Source: Planctomycetaceae bacterium
GTDB taxonomy: Bacteria > Planctomycetota > Planctomycetia > Planctomycetales > Planctomycetaceae
Direction of reading: 5' to 3'
DNA length: 64,000 nucleotides
NCBI GenBank assembly: GCA_002722955.1
Contig: PBMZ01000024.1
Location: 1-64,000 of the forward strand
Below, in pieces: positions 45,080 through 54,954 of this stretch (the stretch's first letter is position 1; each line of letters opens with the position of its first letter). Below the pieces are notes generated by a model. The model saw only the letters and a program-made list of their open reading frames with translations, had not been told where the DNA came from and did not search any database. A program made the position numbers and the translations under genes.

Positions 45080-46657
45080 ATGGCTTCTGATTCGGGCAAA
45101 ACCGGAGCGGCCTCAGATAGCTCTGAATTCAAAGAAACGCGCATTGACGACTCTGGAGTGGATCCGCAACCAGAAATGAAGGCAACTGTTGCTGCGGACG
45201 CTCCTCCCAAGCAGGTCAAGAAAAAGAAGTCGGCGAAGAAAGTGACGCAGCTTGGCGACTTCCGACTTGCGAAAAAACTGGGCCAAGGCGGAATGGGTGA
45301 GGTCTACTTGGCGAACCAAGTCAGCTTGGATCGCAAAGTTGCACTGAAAGTTCTGTCAAAGGAATTGGCCAAACGTACGAACTTTGTCGAGCGATTCTTG
45401 CGCGAAGCAAAGTCGATGGCAAAGCTGGACCATCCATATGTCGTCAAAGTGTACGGTGCTGGCAGCGACAAGGGGCTGCACTTCGTCGCAATCGAATTCA
45501 TTGATGGCCAAAGCATGCAAGATTGGATGGACAGCGAGAAGAAACTGTCTATCGGAGACGCCGTCCACGTCACGATGCGTTGTGCTGATGCGCTGAAAGA
45601 AGCTCACGATCAAACGTTGATCCACCGCGACATTAAGCCCGACAACATCCTGGTTACGAAGAAGGGTGTTGTGAAGGTCGCCGACTTCGGTTTGGCGAAG
45701 GCTTTGAGCGATGAAGACATGTCGATAACGGCCAGCGGCACAGGTTTGGGAACGCCGCTGTATATGCCGCCTGAGCAAGCTCGCGATGCCAAGTCGGTCG
45801 ACCATCGCACAGACATCTACGCACTCGGTGTGACCTTGTATTATTTCGTGATAGGTGTACTAACATTCACGGGCAACAACCTTGTCGCATTGATTACGGC
45901 AAAAGAAAAGGGTCGCTTCGAACCAGCAAAGAAATTGAATCCAGATGTCCCCGAAAAGCTGGATTTGATCATTCATAAAATGATCGATCGGGATCAAGAT
46001 CACCGTTACGCAACGTGCGACGAGATCATCGCGGCCTTAGATGAACTCAAGCTTGAGAATCCTGCACTCAGCTTTATTGGTGAGGGCGCGGCGACGACGG
46101 CCACTCGCAAAGTGGACCAAAAGAAAGGTGCAGCGAAAGCAGCCCGGATTCCGGCGGGAGCTGATGTCTCATCGGCCGACGATGCCGAACGGCGAAGAGC
46201 TCAAGAAATCGCCAAGAAGAGCAAAGACATCGTCTGGTTCGTGCGTCACGAAAACGCCAAAGGCAAGGTCACGATTTCCAGGATGCCGACCGTCCAAGTC
46301 CAACAAGGCATTCGCGCCGAGATGCTGGACCTCAAAGCGCAAGCCAAGCAGTCTGCAAATCAAGAGTTCATGCCGTTGGCGCAGTTTCCCGAGTTTGCGG
46401 ACTTGATGAAAAAGCGTCTGGTCAAGGCACAAGCGGGCGCGCGATCTGACCACATGCGCGATATGTACAAGAAGCTCGACAAAGAAGACCGGCGGCGAAA
46501 ACGCTGGCGAGTCTTTAAGCGGATGGGTGAAAACACCGTCGGCTTCGTGGGCTTGATCGTCTACTTGTGCATTATCGTGGCTGTGATCGTCGGAGCTTAC
46601 GTTGGCATTCGAGCCTTGTACCCGATCATCGCCGACGCGATCGGAATGGGCAGCTAG
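45080..46657 (+). CDS. Hanks-type Ser/Thr protein kinase, membrane-anchored
   Basis: The 525-residue kinase has the glycine loop GQGGMGEV (68-75), Lys90 in KVALKVL, the catalytic loop HRDIKPDN (182-189) and DFG (202-204), so it should be active. A charged segment follows the kinase core (about 350-490), and a single C-terminal transmembrane helix (IVYLCIIVAVIVGAYVGIRA) anchors it with the kinase inside. I chose the ATG at 45080 because GAGG lies upstream and the longer frame adds no conserved residues. It is followed by a small membrane protein gene and a second kinase. Confidence 0.9.
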   Translation: MASDSGKTGAASDSSEFKETRIDDSGVDPQPEMKATVAADAPPKQVKKKKSAKKVTQLGDFRLAKKLGQGGMGEVYLANQVSLDRKVALKVLSKELAKRTNFVERFLREAKSMAKLDHPYVVKVYGAGSDKGLHFVAIEFIDGQSMQDWMDSEKKLSIGDAVHVTMRCADALKEAHDQTLIHRDIKPDNILVTKKGVVKVADFGLAKALSDEDMSITASGTGLGTPLYMPPEQARDAKSVDHRTDIYALGVTLYYFVIGVLTFTGNNLVALITAKEKGRFEPAKKLNPDVPEKLDLIIHKMIDRDQDHRYATCDEIIAALDELKLENPALSFIGEGAATTATRKVDQKKGAAKAARIPAGADVSSADDAERRRAQEIAKKSKDIVWFVRHENAKGKVTISRMPTVQVQQGIRAEMLDLKAQAKQSANQEFMPLAQFPEFADLMKKRLVKAQAGARSDHMRDMYKKLDKEDRRRKRWRVFKRMGENTVGFVGLIVYLCIIVAVIVGAYVGIRALYPIIADAIGMGS

Positions 46658-46925
46658 GCATAATCTTTAACGGTTACGTTGTCGTTACTGCCGGTTCGTC
46701 GGCCAAGTCGCCGAGCAATCCCGTCGTGTCGCTCAATTCACACGACGTGATCACTTTACCTAGAGCGTACGACTCGTGTTTCGGCGACTGGTTTCTCGGT
46801 CCATCTTCGAAAACGTAGCAATTCGTCTTTCGCGCTGGAGGGATTTGCCTCAATATGATTTCGATCAGTTAATCCGATTCGGTTTGGCTGAACTGAAACT
46901 ATCCATTGAGTTAGGCGGGTCTATC

Positions 46926-47399
46926 ATGAGTACCAGCACCACACCATCCGGTAAAGATCTCAAGGCCTTTGAATGAGAACTCGAGCAGCTTAAGCACAAC
47001 CATAAAGCTCGAGTCGCCGACATTCAAAACTTGGCCAAGATTGATCCCGAGACAAGATACCGATTGGTCAACGCGGAAAAGCAGCGATACAACTTGGTCA
47101 TCAAAATCTTCAAAGAGCAATTCGACCACAGCCGACGAATGGCCACGCTGAAGCGGTTTCATGGGATCGAAGAAAGTGCTCGCCAGCATCTGATGCGCAT
47201 CGAACGCAAACGCTTGCGAGCAGCATTGGCACCAACAGGAGCATCAGAGGTCAAAGTGACAATGGGCGTCATCGTCGCGCTTCTGGTCGTTGCGTTCACG
47301 ATCTTCAATCGAGCTGTATTACGAACGCTGGTAACGCCAAGATGTGCACGAACTGCGGGTCTCCATACACAGTGCCTGCGTAGCGCGAAACGGGTTTGA
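46926..47399 (+). pseudogene. Small coiled-coil membrane protein with an in-frame TGA
   Basis: The ATG at 46926 opens a frame reading MSTSTTPSGKDLKAFE, then TGA at 46974-46976. The same frame continues with ELEQLKHNHKARVADIQNLA, a charged helical region (QHLMRIERKRLRAALA) and a transmembrane helix (VTMGVIVALLVVAFTIF) to a stop at 47397-47399. The reading after the stop is clearly protein-like, so the TGA is a lesion or an error. A restart at the TTG at 47031 would still give the membrane part. It sits between two kinase genes and could be a partner of either. Confidence 0.5.
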
Positions 47400-47684
47400 G
47401 AGCAAAGATGCCCAGCTTCAAATCAAACTTCGAGACAATGCAAATCGCATTCAAGAAATAATGACAAACAACTCGCCCCCTGTTCGCTCTCGACACGGCG
47501 ATTTTGTGCTTATTTCTCGCGAAATGCCGAACTTGTTGGAGTCCGCCCAGAAATCAGCTATCCTGATCCTTAGACGGAAGCGCGCTCTAACGCGCGGATT
47601 TCGTCAAAACTCTTGCAACGCATACACATCCCCTATGCATCACAACGGGGCGGCTGTGATGCTTCAATTTGGACGCACGTTCGC

Positions 47685-49331
47685 ATGAGCGGCACGATCG
47701 AAGACATGATCAAATCGCTAATCGACGGCGGTCTGATGACTGCCGACGACGTTGCGTCATTTAATGCGTCTCTCAGCGATCGCGAACGTCCCATCTCCCC
47801 AGATTCCTACGCTCGGGAATTGGTGCGTCAGCGAAAAGTCACCAAGCTTCAAGCCGCTGCTGCCGTCAAAGGAAAGATGGAAACGCTGCGATTCGGTCAC
47901 TATCAGTTGATCGACAAAGTCGGCACCGGCGCGATGGGCCAAGTCTTCAAGGCTTACGATAAAGCCGAGAAGCAAATGGTGGCCGTTAAAGTGCTCACCA
48001 GCAAGGCCGTCAAATCCAAGAAGATGATCAAGCGCTTCGTCCAAGAAGCCCAAGCGTCAGCCAAGTTGAACCATCCCAACATTTGCCGAACGATCGGCGC
48101 TGGAAAGCTCGATCGTGTGCGTTACATGGTCATGGAGTTCATCGAAGGCCGCACACTGCTGAAGTTGGTCAAGAAGACAAAGCGCGTTCCGCCAGAGATG
48201 GTTGCCGACTACATGCTGCAAGCCGCTCGCGGTCTACATCATGCTCACGAGCACTCCATCATTCACCGCGACGTCAAACCGTCGAACTTGATGTTGGACA
48301 ATCGCGGAGTCGTCAAGATTCTGGATCTCGGACTGGCACGCATCGAAGAAGAGTTCGCCGAAGACGAAGATTCGGAAGTTGGCCGATTGACTCAGCCAGG
48401 TGCCATGATCGGCACGGCGAAATTCATGTCGCCGGAACAGGTCGAGGACTCACGCTTTGTTGATGAGCGTTCCGACATTTACTCGCTGGGTTGCACGATG
48501 TACATGCTGGTCACCGGCAAGGCCATGTACGGTGGCGGGGCGTTGGCTCAAACGCTGTTGGCTCACTGTAATGATCCTGTGCCTTCGCTAAGAGAAGTTG
48601 TTCCTAAGGTCAGCGAAGAACTGGACCTCACCTTTCAAAAGATGGTCGCCAAGGGTCCCAAGGATCGCCATCAAACGATGCGCGAATTGGTCGATGACCT
48701 GCGCATCTGCCTTGGTATTCGAAAGGGATTAGTCAGCGCACTGCAACCTCAACCAACGGGTGTTGGGACGGACTTTGCCATGGCCTTTGGCGAAGAGTCG
48801 TCCGAATCCGTGTTGGCCGAGTCCAACGAGAGCGACATGATTCCCTTCGGCACGGATGGCTCGAGCATCGAGTCTCAAGATCAAACCGAATGCCGAATGT
48901 CCGACATCCTGAAGCTAGAGGATGCGTTCGACGAAGGCTCGGACGATGTGCCGGAATCTCGTAACGACTTCGATGTCGAATCCGACGATACAAGCGAACA
49001 GAGCGAGCCAAGCGAACCAGCCGTCATCAATGACGAGCCCGCTTACGCTGAAGAGCCAAGCCAAGATGTCGACCCCGCCGGAGAAACGGCGCACGCATCC
49101 AAGCAACTCGAGTTGGACACGCAGGAGCATCCCTCGGTCGACAATTTCGAAGACGACGAAGAAGATTTAGAAGCAGCTGCCAACCAAGCAATGAAAGAGC
49201 TTGATTTGACGGATGGCGCCGAAGGCGATTTTCAATGGAGCTCTTGGCAGGGAATCGCCGTCATCTCGGCAATCGTCATCGCTGGCATCGGTGGGGTCAC
49301 GGTCTTGGCAATGGCGATCCTTGGCGGTTAG
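47685..49331 (+). CDS. Hanks-type Ser/Thr protein kinase, membrane-anchored
   Basis: The 548-residue protein starts with a helical region (1-65) unlike the first kinase, followed by a kinase domain: GTGAMGQV (80-87), Lys102, HRDVKPSN (194-201) and DLG (214-216) in place of DFG. A Glu/Asp/Ser-rich acidic region (about 360-510) precedes a C-terminal transmembrane helix (IAVISAIVIAGIGGVTVLAM). DLG occurs in some active bacterial kinases, so activity is likely but not certain. The ATG at 47685 is chosen because the upstream residues are not conserved-looking. Confidence 0.88.
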   Translation: MSGTIEDMIKSLIDGGLMTADDVASFNASLSDRERPISPDSYARELVRQRKVTKLQAAAAVKGKMETLRFGHYQLIDKVGTGAMGQVFKAYDKAEKQMVAVKVLTSKAVKSKKMIKRFVQEAQASAKLNHPNICRTIGAGKLDRVRYMVMEFIEGRTLLKLVKKTKRVPPEMVADYMLQAARGLHHAHEHSIIHRDVKPSNLMLDNRGVVKILDLGLARIEEEFAEDEDSEVGRLTQPGAMIGTAKFMSPEQVEDSRFVDERSDIYSLGCTMYMLVTGKAMYGGGALAQTLLAHCNDPVPSLREVVPKVSEELDLTFQKMVAKGPKDRHQTMRELVDDLRICLGIRKGLVSALQPQPTGVGTDFAMAFGEESSESVLAESNESDMIPFGTDGSSIESQDQTECRMSDILKLEDAFDEGSDDVPESRNDFDVESDDTSEQSEPSEPAVINDEPAYAEEPSQDVDPAGETAHASKQLELDTQEHPSVDNFEDDEEDLEAAANQAMKELDLTDGAEGDFQWSSWQGIAVISAIVIAGIGGVTVLAMAILGG

Positions 49332-49340
49332 ATCGGAAGC

Positions 49341-49811
49341 ATGATGCAAATCCGCGACTATCACCCCGATGACTTACCAACTCTCAAACGGATCATGGTG
49401 GAAGCTTTCGACGGCGTCTCCATCGACCAAGGCATGCAAAAAGAGTTCGGCGAGATCAACGGCCATGACTGGCAATGGCGTAAAGCTCGGCATCTGGACA
49501 TCGACGCGGACCGAAAGCCTGATGGAATCTTCGTCGCAGAGATCGAAGGGCAAGTCGTCGGCTTCATCAGCACATGGCACGACGACGAAGCTGGCATTGG
49601 CCACATCCCCAACATTTCTCTGGTTCCTGAATGCCGTGGCAAGGGCATCGGACGACAGCTGATAGAATACGCACTCGATCAATTTCGCGAACACGGGCTA
49701 ACGCACGCGAAGATCGAAACGCTCGAGCAAAATGCGATCGGCAACCATCTTTACCAAGATGTCGGCTTCGTCGAGGTGGCTCGACAAGTCCACTTCTTGG
49801 CCGAGCTATAA
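49341..49811 (+). CDS. GNAT-family N-acetyltransferase
   Basis: The 156-residue protein is a single GNAT domain. The acetyl-CoA signature LVPECRGKGIGRQLIEYALD is intact, and HLYQDVGFVEVARQV is the typical last motif. Length is normal for a stand-alone GNAT. GGAAG precedes the ATG. It starts nine bases after the kinase gene and 12 bases before the RfbD-like gene, so the three may be one transcription unit. The acceptor is unknown. Confidence 0.85.
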   Translation: MMQIRDYHPDDLPTLKRIMVEAFDGVSIDQGMQKEFGEINGHDWQWRKARHLDIDADRKPDGIFVAEIEGQVVGFISTWHDDEAGIGHIPNISLVPECRGKGIGRQLIEYALDQFREHGLTHAKIETLEQNAIGNHLYQDVGFVEVARQVHFLAEL

Positions 49812-49823
49812 GGTCAGCGCGAT

Positions 49824-50678
49824 ATGAACGTCGCCCTCATTGGTTCACAAGGTCAATTGGGAAGTGACCTCGCAAGTTGTCTGAACGACGTCACAGCACT
49901 GACGCGCGATCAACTCGACATCACTGACGAAAATTCCGTTCGCAACTGCCTAGCCAATATCGATGCAGACATCGTTATCAATGCCGCGGCTTACAACTTT
50001 GTTGACAAGGCGGAAGACGAACCGGACCTCGCGTATCGCGCCAACGCACTCGGCCCGTGGTGCTTGGCGAAGCTGTGTGCCGAAGAAGATAAAACGCTCG
50101 TGCATGTCAGTAGCGATTATGTCTTCGCTGGAGATCGCCAGCGAAGCAAACCATACGACGAAACCGATCGACCAACACCAACGAGTGCGTACGCAATCAG
50201 CAAGCTTGCGGGCGAGCAATACGTCCAGGCGTATTGTCCGAAGCACTTCGTCGTAAGAACCTGCGGACTCTACGGTCACGCCGCGCTACGAGGTCGTGGC
50301 AAAGGCAACTTTGTCGAAACAATGCTCCGTCTGGGAAGCGAACGCGATCAGCTCTCGATCGTCGACGATCAACGGTGTACGCCAACAGCAACAGCAGACT
50401 TGGCCAAGGGAATCGTCGACCTACTAAAGTCCAACGAGTTCGGACTCTATCACCTGACAAACGACGGCGACATGACTTGGTTCGAGTTCGCAGCAGAGAT
50501 CTTTCGTGCCGCCGGCATCGATGTCGAACTCACCCCGATCACAACCGAACAATTCGGGGCTCAAGCGGATCGCCCTCGTTATAGCGTCTTGAGCAACAAC
50601 AGAGCGCAGCAATTGGGCATCTCACTGCCTCATTGGAAAGATGCGCTGGGCGAGTATCTAGCTGAAAGAAACGGTTGA
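49824..50678 (+). CDS. rfbD: dTDP-4-dehydrorhamnose reductase-like protein
   Basis: The 284-residue short-chain-type reductase starts with the NAD(P)-binding GSQGQLGSDLA and carries the catalytic YAISKLAGE (YxxxK) and the VVRTCGLYG block typical of RfbD/RmlD, which makes dTDP-L-rhamnose for surface polysaccharides. No other rml gene is adjacent, so a different nucleotide-sugar role is possible. The stop is four bases from the stop of the converging YqgE gene. Confidence 0.85.
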   Translation: MNVALIGSQGQLGSDLASCLNDVTALTRDQLDITDENSVRNCLANIDADIVINAAAYNFVDKAEDEPDLAYRANALGPWCLAKLCAEEDKTLVHVSSDYVFAGDRQRSKPYDETDRPTPTSAYAISKLAGEQYVQAYCPKHFVVRTCGLYGHAALRGRGKGNFVETMLRLGSERDQLSIVDDQRCTPTATADLAKGIVDLLKSNEFGLYHLTNDGDMTWFEFAAEIFRAAGIDVELTPITTEQFGAQADRPRYSVLSNNRAQQLGISLPHWKDALGEYLAERNG

Positions 50679-50681
50679 TCG

Positions 50682-51254
50682 TCAATTCCATTCCGGATCG
50701 ACGCGGACTTCGAGAAGCATGCGGTTTTCGAGGTGGACTCTTTCCATTAGTTCGTCCCATACGTAGTACGGGTCGTCGTTCAAGACGAATTCGCCGCCGA
50801 ACGGTTGAATGAACCAGTCGCCGCGATCCATCTCGCCCTCTAACTGTCCAGGAGCCCAGCCGGCGAAGCCGGAAAAGATGCGGTACCGAAAGTCCGAGTC
50901 ATCGGCAATCGCCTCTTCGATAACAGACTGAAAAGACTCGGCACTGCTGCCAACGTAAACTCCGGCAGCTACCGAATAGCCGCTTTCGTCGAGGTGTGGA
51001 CAGTTATGAAGAACGAACAGTGCTGCCGGTTCGACAGGGCCGCCAACATAAACCAGATCATTGGTCTCGGGCAGTTGAAAATGTTCCGACAATACGTGAG
51101 CCACGCTCATGGTCGAGGGACGATTGATGACCAGTCCCATCGCACCATTCTCACCGTGCTCAACAATCAGCACGACAGTTTTGTAGAAGTTCCGATCGCG
51201 CAGGTCTTTACCGGCGATTAAGAAGGAACCTTTGAGCGAATCGTAATCGGACAT
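50682..51254 (-). CDS. YqgE/AlgH family protein
   Basis: The 190-residue protein matches the YqgE/AlgH family: GSFLIAGKDLRDRNFYKTVV, EHGENGAMGLVINRPS, YVGGPVEPAALFVLHN and FSGFAGWAPGQLEGEM are all visible in order. The family is of uncertain biochemical function; AlgH was linked to alginate regulation in Pseudomonas. I chose the ATG at 51254 because the longer frame to 51335 adds residues with no family similarity. Length is normal. Confidence 0.92.
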   Translation of the reverse strand: MSDYDSLKGSFLIAGKDLRDRNFYKTVVLIVEHGENGAMGLVINRPSTMSVAHVLSEHFQLPETNDLVYVGGPVEPAALFVLHNCPHLDESGYSVAAGVYVGSSAESFQSVIEEAIADDSDFRYRIFSGFAGWAPGQLEGEMDRGDWFIQPFGGEFVLNDDPYYVWDELMERVHLENRMLLEVRVDPEWN

Positions 51255-51466
51255 ACTTCTTGCCGAGAAAATCGGACGAGATGACCAGCGCGAAGTGACA
51301 TCGCAAATGGCGGAGAAATCGCAGGAAAACGACATTCAGAGGCCGCCAAACTCAGCATTTAAGTATAGGAGGCGACGTGACCGAAAGATAGCCCTGATAT
51401 TGGGGGTTTTCGGGCATCACGTAGCAAAGCCAAGTTACTCGCCGCTCTTTTGCACACTACGAATCT

Positions 51467-51607
51467 TCAATCTGTAGCGTCGTAGCGAAAGCCCAGATGG
51501 AGTTCTTCTGACAATGGTTCCTCTGGCGGATTCAATTCGTCGAGGACTTTGATCTTCATCGCTACCGCGACGAGCAGCAGTAGCAAGCTGGAAAGAGTTG
51601 AACACAT
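51467..51607 (-). CDS. Possible 46-residue membrane miniprotein
   Basis: A short frame starts ATG at 51607 and reads a hydrophobic helix (LLLLLVAVA) followed by a Pro/Glu-rich polar tail (DELNPPEEPLSEELHLGFRY). The composition looks real, but there is no clear ribosome-binding site. A GTG-initiated frame overlapping it (51435-51665) looks less protein-like after residue 25. Confidence 0.3.
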   Translation of the reverse strand: MCSTLSSLLLLLVAVAMKIKVLDELNPPEEPLSEELHLGFRYDATD

Positions 51608-51808
51608 TCAGAGCCCATTGGGCTCGCACCAATTGTTCATATTGGGCAAGAATCTTGTAATTCACTGCAACTCGACCGCTAAGAATAGAGACGTTGGTGG
51701 AATTCCGATTCCCAACAAGATGCGAATCCGATACACTCTCGCTGCTATTGTTAGCAGTTCAATATTGCTGCTGTCATGGTGCATCGGACAAATCGGGGAG
51801 GGAGTCTA

Positions 51809-52225
51809 ATGCCGAAACAAGCCAAAGAAGAGCCTGTTGCTTCGAACGAAGAAGCAGTCGAGATTGATGCCGATCAAGTCGAGACAGACAGTTCCGCTGA
51901 AATCGCTGTCATCGACGAAGAGAGTACACATGATGACGAGCAGTCGCCAATCGAAGACGACATGCAAGGGTCATTGTCGTTTGCCGAAGCCAGCGAAGTT
52001 CGTCGGTTGCTCCGACAGGTATACGCTCGATTGATGGAAACTGATGGCCTACATTTCTCGTCATTGGTCATCCGCCGCCTCGACGATGGCGTGATCTGCT
52101 TAAAGGGCAGCGTGCGCATTGACTTCGACGGGCCAGATATCGAAAACGTTGCAAGCGAGATTCCCGGAATCGACTCCGTTGTGAACCACCTTGTCGTCCA
52201 AACGCAACTTCCAGCCACTGGCTAG
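51809..52225 (+). CDS. BON-like domain protein
   Basis: The 138-residue protein has an acidic, Ser/Glu-rich N-terminal half (1-60) and a C-terminal BON-like segment (CLKGSVRIDFDGPDIENVAS, then IPGIDSVVNHLVV). BON domains bind phospholipid membranes or other ligands. There is no signal peptide. GGAGGG stands upstream of the ATG at 51809. It precedes two further small genes in the same direction. Confidence 0.65.
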   Translation: MPKQAKEEPVASNEEAVEIDADQVETDSSAEIAVIDEESTHDDEQSPIEDDMQGSLSFAEASEVRRLLRQVYARLMETDGLHFSSLVIRRLDDGVICLKGSVRIDFDGPDIENVASEIPGIDSVVNHLVVQTQLPATG

Positions 52226-52379
52226 CTGAACAAGTCCATGGTGACGACAAAGCACTCGTGCGCGCATTCTCTTCAATGCCAATAGCCAATTGGAATTCCG
52301 ATGTACGATCACTCCCAGTGATTCCCACATTCCGTGCTTCTTTGAAGACGCACTGACAATACATCACTGAGGCTGCATC

Positions 52380-52616
52380 ATGATGACGTTTCTAAAGATG
52401 GTTGGCGCAGTCGTTGCACTGATCATTGTTGTGCTGCTCGTTTATTTATACATCAAGCACAAAATCAAGAGCTTTCTGGGCGACCTAAAAGATTCCCTGG
52501 GAGCAATTGGAGCCGGTGGCGTCCCGCCATTTCGTATTCGCTTAAGAGAACGCAAAGCCGACGAAGACGGATGGTTTGATGACGACCACCGACGTGAGTT
52601 AGGTGTGTTGAGGTAG
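52380..52616 (+). CDS. Small single-helix membrane protein
   Basis: The 78 residues begin with one transmembrane helix (MVGAVVALIIVVLLVYLYI), followed by a Lys-rich and then charged cytoplasmic-type tail. No family is recognised. GAGG precedes the first of two adjacent ATG codons. The next gene begins 48 bases after its stop. Confidence 0.55.
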   Translation: MMTFLKMVGAVVALIIVVLLVYLYIKHKIKSFLGDLKDSLGAIGAGGVPPFRIRLRERKADEDGWFDDDHRRELGVLR

Positions 52617-52663
52617 GCTCACTGGGCTTTGAAAAGATTGGCGAATTCAACGCTGACGAAATC

Positions 52664-53500
52664 ATGACGGTAATGACCGTCTATGTTCAAAGAGAAACAA
52701 ACACTTACGCTATCGTCTACGGACATGGAATCGCTGGCATTTCGTTTGATCTGGCCAGACAGTTTGAAGACGGAACTACGTTGTCGTACGCAACCATTCA
52801 AGACCACGTGATGGATCAGATGCCCGGTCGTTCGACCCGATTTCTGCCCGGTGAAAACCCCGCTGACGTGTATGAACAAATTTGTCGTTATGTACAAATT
52901 GACCGATATATTGCAATCAGCGACGAAGAGTTTCCTCGACATTTTGAGAAGATGTACGCCGAGGAAATGGATTGGCGCATTGAGCGCAGAGGACCAACCG
53001 AGGCCGAGATTCGACGAATGGCCGAAAGAGATGAGATTGAGTGCACGCCCGCGCACATTCTTATGGTTCAGACGATGTGGCGAGATGCGATCTCGCAATT
53101 CTTCTCAGACCGTGCGTTGAAGGCTTGCCGCAAGTCAATTCAAATGTCGCGCCGCGAATGGGAATACATGGAAGACGACTTGGTTGCCATCCACGAAAGA
53201 ATGCAGGCTGAGCAACTCTTACAGTTTCTCGACGACGACTATTACCCAATGCAACCTGACGAAGAGGATGACGACGACGACCCAGAATATACAGAAATGA
53301 AAGCTCGCTGGAACACGCAGTTGAATCAGATTCGAGAAGAGCTGACACAATCATCGCCTCAAGATATCTTTCGCGCACGAGCGAACCAAGATCCGTCGAC
53401 CGAGGTCAAATGGACATTCCAAGGAGCAGTGGAAGAGCCACTGAAAGCGGATATCTGGCTGCGCGACTACAATGATGATGAAGACGATGACGACTTTTAG
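52664..53500 (+). CDS. Unknown acidic protein
   Basis: The 278-residue soluble protein starts with a beta-rich part (MTVYVQRETNTYAIVYGHGI), has a long helical, Arg/Glu-rich middle (90-200) and ends with two Asp-rich stretches (DEEDDDDDPEY and NDDEDDDDF). No signal peptide, membrane segment or catalytic motif is evident. The ribosome-binding site is weak and the ATG three codons later is an equal alternative. I do not recognise the family. Confidence 0.6.
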   Translation: MTVMTVYVQRETNTYAIVYGHGIAGISFDLARQFEDGTTLSYATIQDHVMDQMPGRSTRFLPGENPADVYEQICRYVQIDRYIAISDEEFPRHFEKMYAEEMDWRIERRGPTEAEIRRMAERDEIECTPAHILMVQTMWRDAISQFFSDRALKACRKSIQMSRREWEYMEDDLVAIHERMQAEQLLQFLDDDYYPMQPDEEDDDDDPEYTEMKARWNTQLNQIREELTQSSPQDIFRARANQDPSTEVKWTFQGAVEEPLKADIWLRDYNDDEDDDDF

Positions 53501-53532
53501 CATTTCCGACACAGCGAGAGAAAGTCAGCAAC

Positions 53533-54954
53533 TCAAGCGTTATGGCGAGGCTCTCGCATTCGGAACGTTAAGAAACCGCTAATCGCAACGACGATAGCAC
53601 CGCTGATAAAGACAATGTCAAAACCCAGTTTATCGACGAGCAGTCCAACAAGCGGTGACAGCAGAAACGGCACGGCCAAACAAAGGCTCATCGTGCTGAC
53701 ATAGCGCGGATGGTTGATCGGCTCGGTCAGCTCAAGCGTGTAATTCGTGATTGTCTTGATTGTCACGGGCGTCAGCCCCAGCAAACAAAACGTTAGCCAG
53801 TACCAGCGCCGCCCATCATCGACGAACGAGCTGGAAAGTACCAACGCGAAGACCGGCGTTAGCGCCGTGATAAATCCTTCAACGCGAAGCACCAAGCGGT
53901 TGCCTTTGCGGTCGGCAAGCATGCCTAACAAGAAGCTGGCCAGCCCAACGGTGACGTTTTGAGTGATCACCCATAGCATCAATTGAAAACCATCGGATTG
54001 AAGCTGGAGACGTTCTCGGCCGAGCGCTTGAAAGTGCGGAAACAACAGGATGATTGTGCTAAAACACATGCCGAAAGCCGCCGTAGCACGGAAGCTGGCG
54101 TCGCTACGGATGACTTGCCATGCGTTGCGAAGGTGGTGCATGGCCGGTTGGTAAAGCGGTTCGACATCATCTCGGGGCTCTTTGATGAACCACGTGGATA
54201 GGCTAGCGACGACAAATCCACATCCCGTAAAAGCAAAGATGTAGCGGAAACCATTTTCCAGCTCCAACCATCGCTGCAACAAGAACCACGCAGCCGTTAT
54301 CGACACAATCGATCCCACGATGCCAGCGATGCCCATCAAGCGACCTCGGCGGTTGGCGCGGATCAGTTTCCCTTGGACTGTTCCCATCGAGAGGTTGTTC
54401 AATCCCGTGGCTGCAAAGAACACGGTGTAGCAAGTCAAGAACACGGCGGGCATCCAGGCGGTTCGCAGATCGTCGAGCTGAAAGCAGATCGCCGACAGCA
54501 ACATAAATGGAATCGCCATCGCGATCGTCATGTAACGAAGGGCAAGTTTCTTTAGCGGCGCGTTTCGTAATCGGTTGGCTAAGAACAGTGGCGGAATGCT
54601 TTGACCGATCCGATTCAACACCGGCAAGCAACCTCGCAGCCAGCCCGCTCCCGCAATCGTGTCCAAGAAAACGGGCATGATCACCGTTTCCGTCTTGAAC
54701 ACCCACGCTACCCGCAGCAGCGTGTAATGCATTCCCAACACGATCAGATTGCGGTTCTCGTGTTTTAAGACTTCTTCGCTGTTTTGAGTCTGCGCGCTCG
54801 AACCGTCACTTGATTCGGTCTCGATGACGGAATCAAGTTGTGTTGGATCTGAAGTCGCGTCGGTGGACAAGGGCTTGCGATCTAAGCGAGGATTCAGTGA
54901 GAAGCGATGGGGGAGGGATCTCCTAATATACGTGGTCGAAGAAAGAATGACCAA
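53533..54954 (-). CDS. Major facilitator superfamily transporter
   Basis: The 473 residues hold about twelve hydrophobic helices after a polar, low-complexity N-terminal tail (1-75). The loop RANRRGRLMGIAGI and the later LLGMLADRKGNRLVLRVEGF match the MFS signature between helices 2-3 and 8-9. The substrate is unknown. The start is uncertain: the frame opens at a TTG at 54954 and the first ATG is just before helix 1. Its 5' end overlaps one arm of a large inverted repeat. Confidence 0.8.
   Translation of the reverse strand: MVILSSTTYIRRSLPHRFSLNPRLDRKPLSTDATSDPTQLDSVIETESSDGSSAQTQNSEEVLKHENRNLIVLGMHYTLLRVAWVFKTETVIMPVFLDTIAGAGWLRGCLPVLNRIGQSIPPLFLANRLRNAPLKKLALRYMTIAMAIPFMLLSAICFQLDDLRTAWMPAVFLTCYTVFFAATGLNNLSMGTVQGKLIRANRRGRLMGIAGIVGSIVSITAAWFLLQRWLELENGFRYIFAFTGCGFVVASLSTWFIKEPRDDVEPLYQPAMHHLRNAWQVIRSDASFRATAAFGMCFSTIILLFPHFQALGRERLQLQSDGFQLMLWVITQNVTVGLASFLLGMLADRKGNRLVLRVEGFITALTPVFALVLSSSFVDDGRRWYWLTFCLLGLTPVTIKTITNYTLELTEPINHPRYVSTMSLCLAVPFLLSPLVGLLVDKLGFDIVFISGAIVVAISGFLTFRMREPRHNA

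Noticed and set aside
51435-51665. 76-residue GTG-initiated frame after yqgE, or a frameshifted gene
   Set aside because: The protein-like part is explained by a separate ATG-initiated 46-residue frame at 51467-51607.
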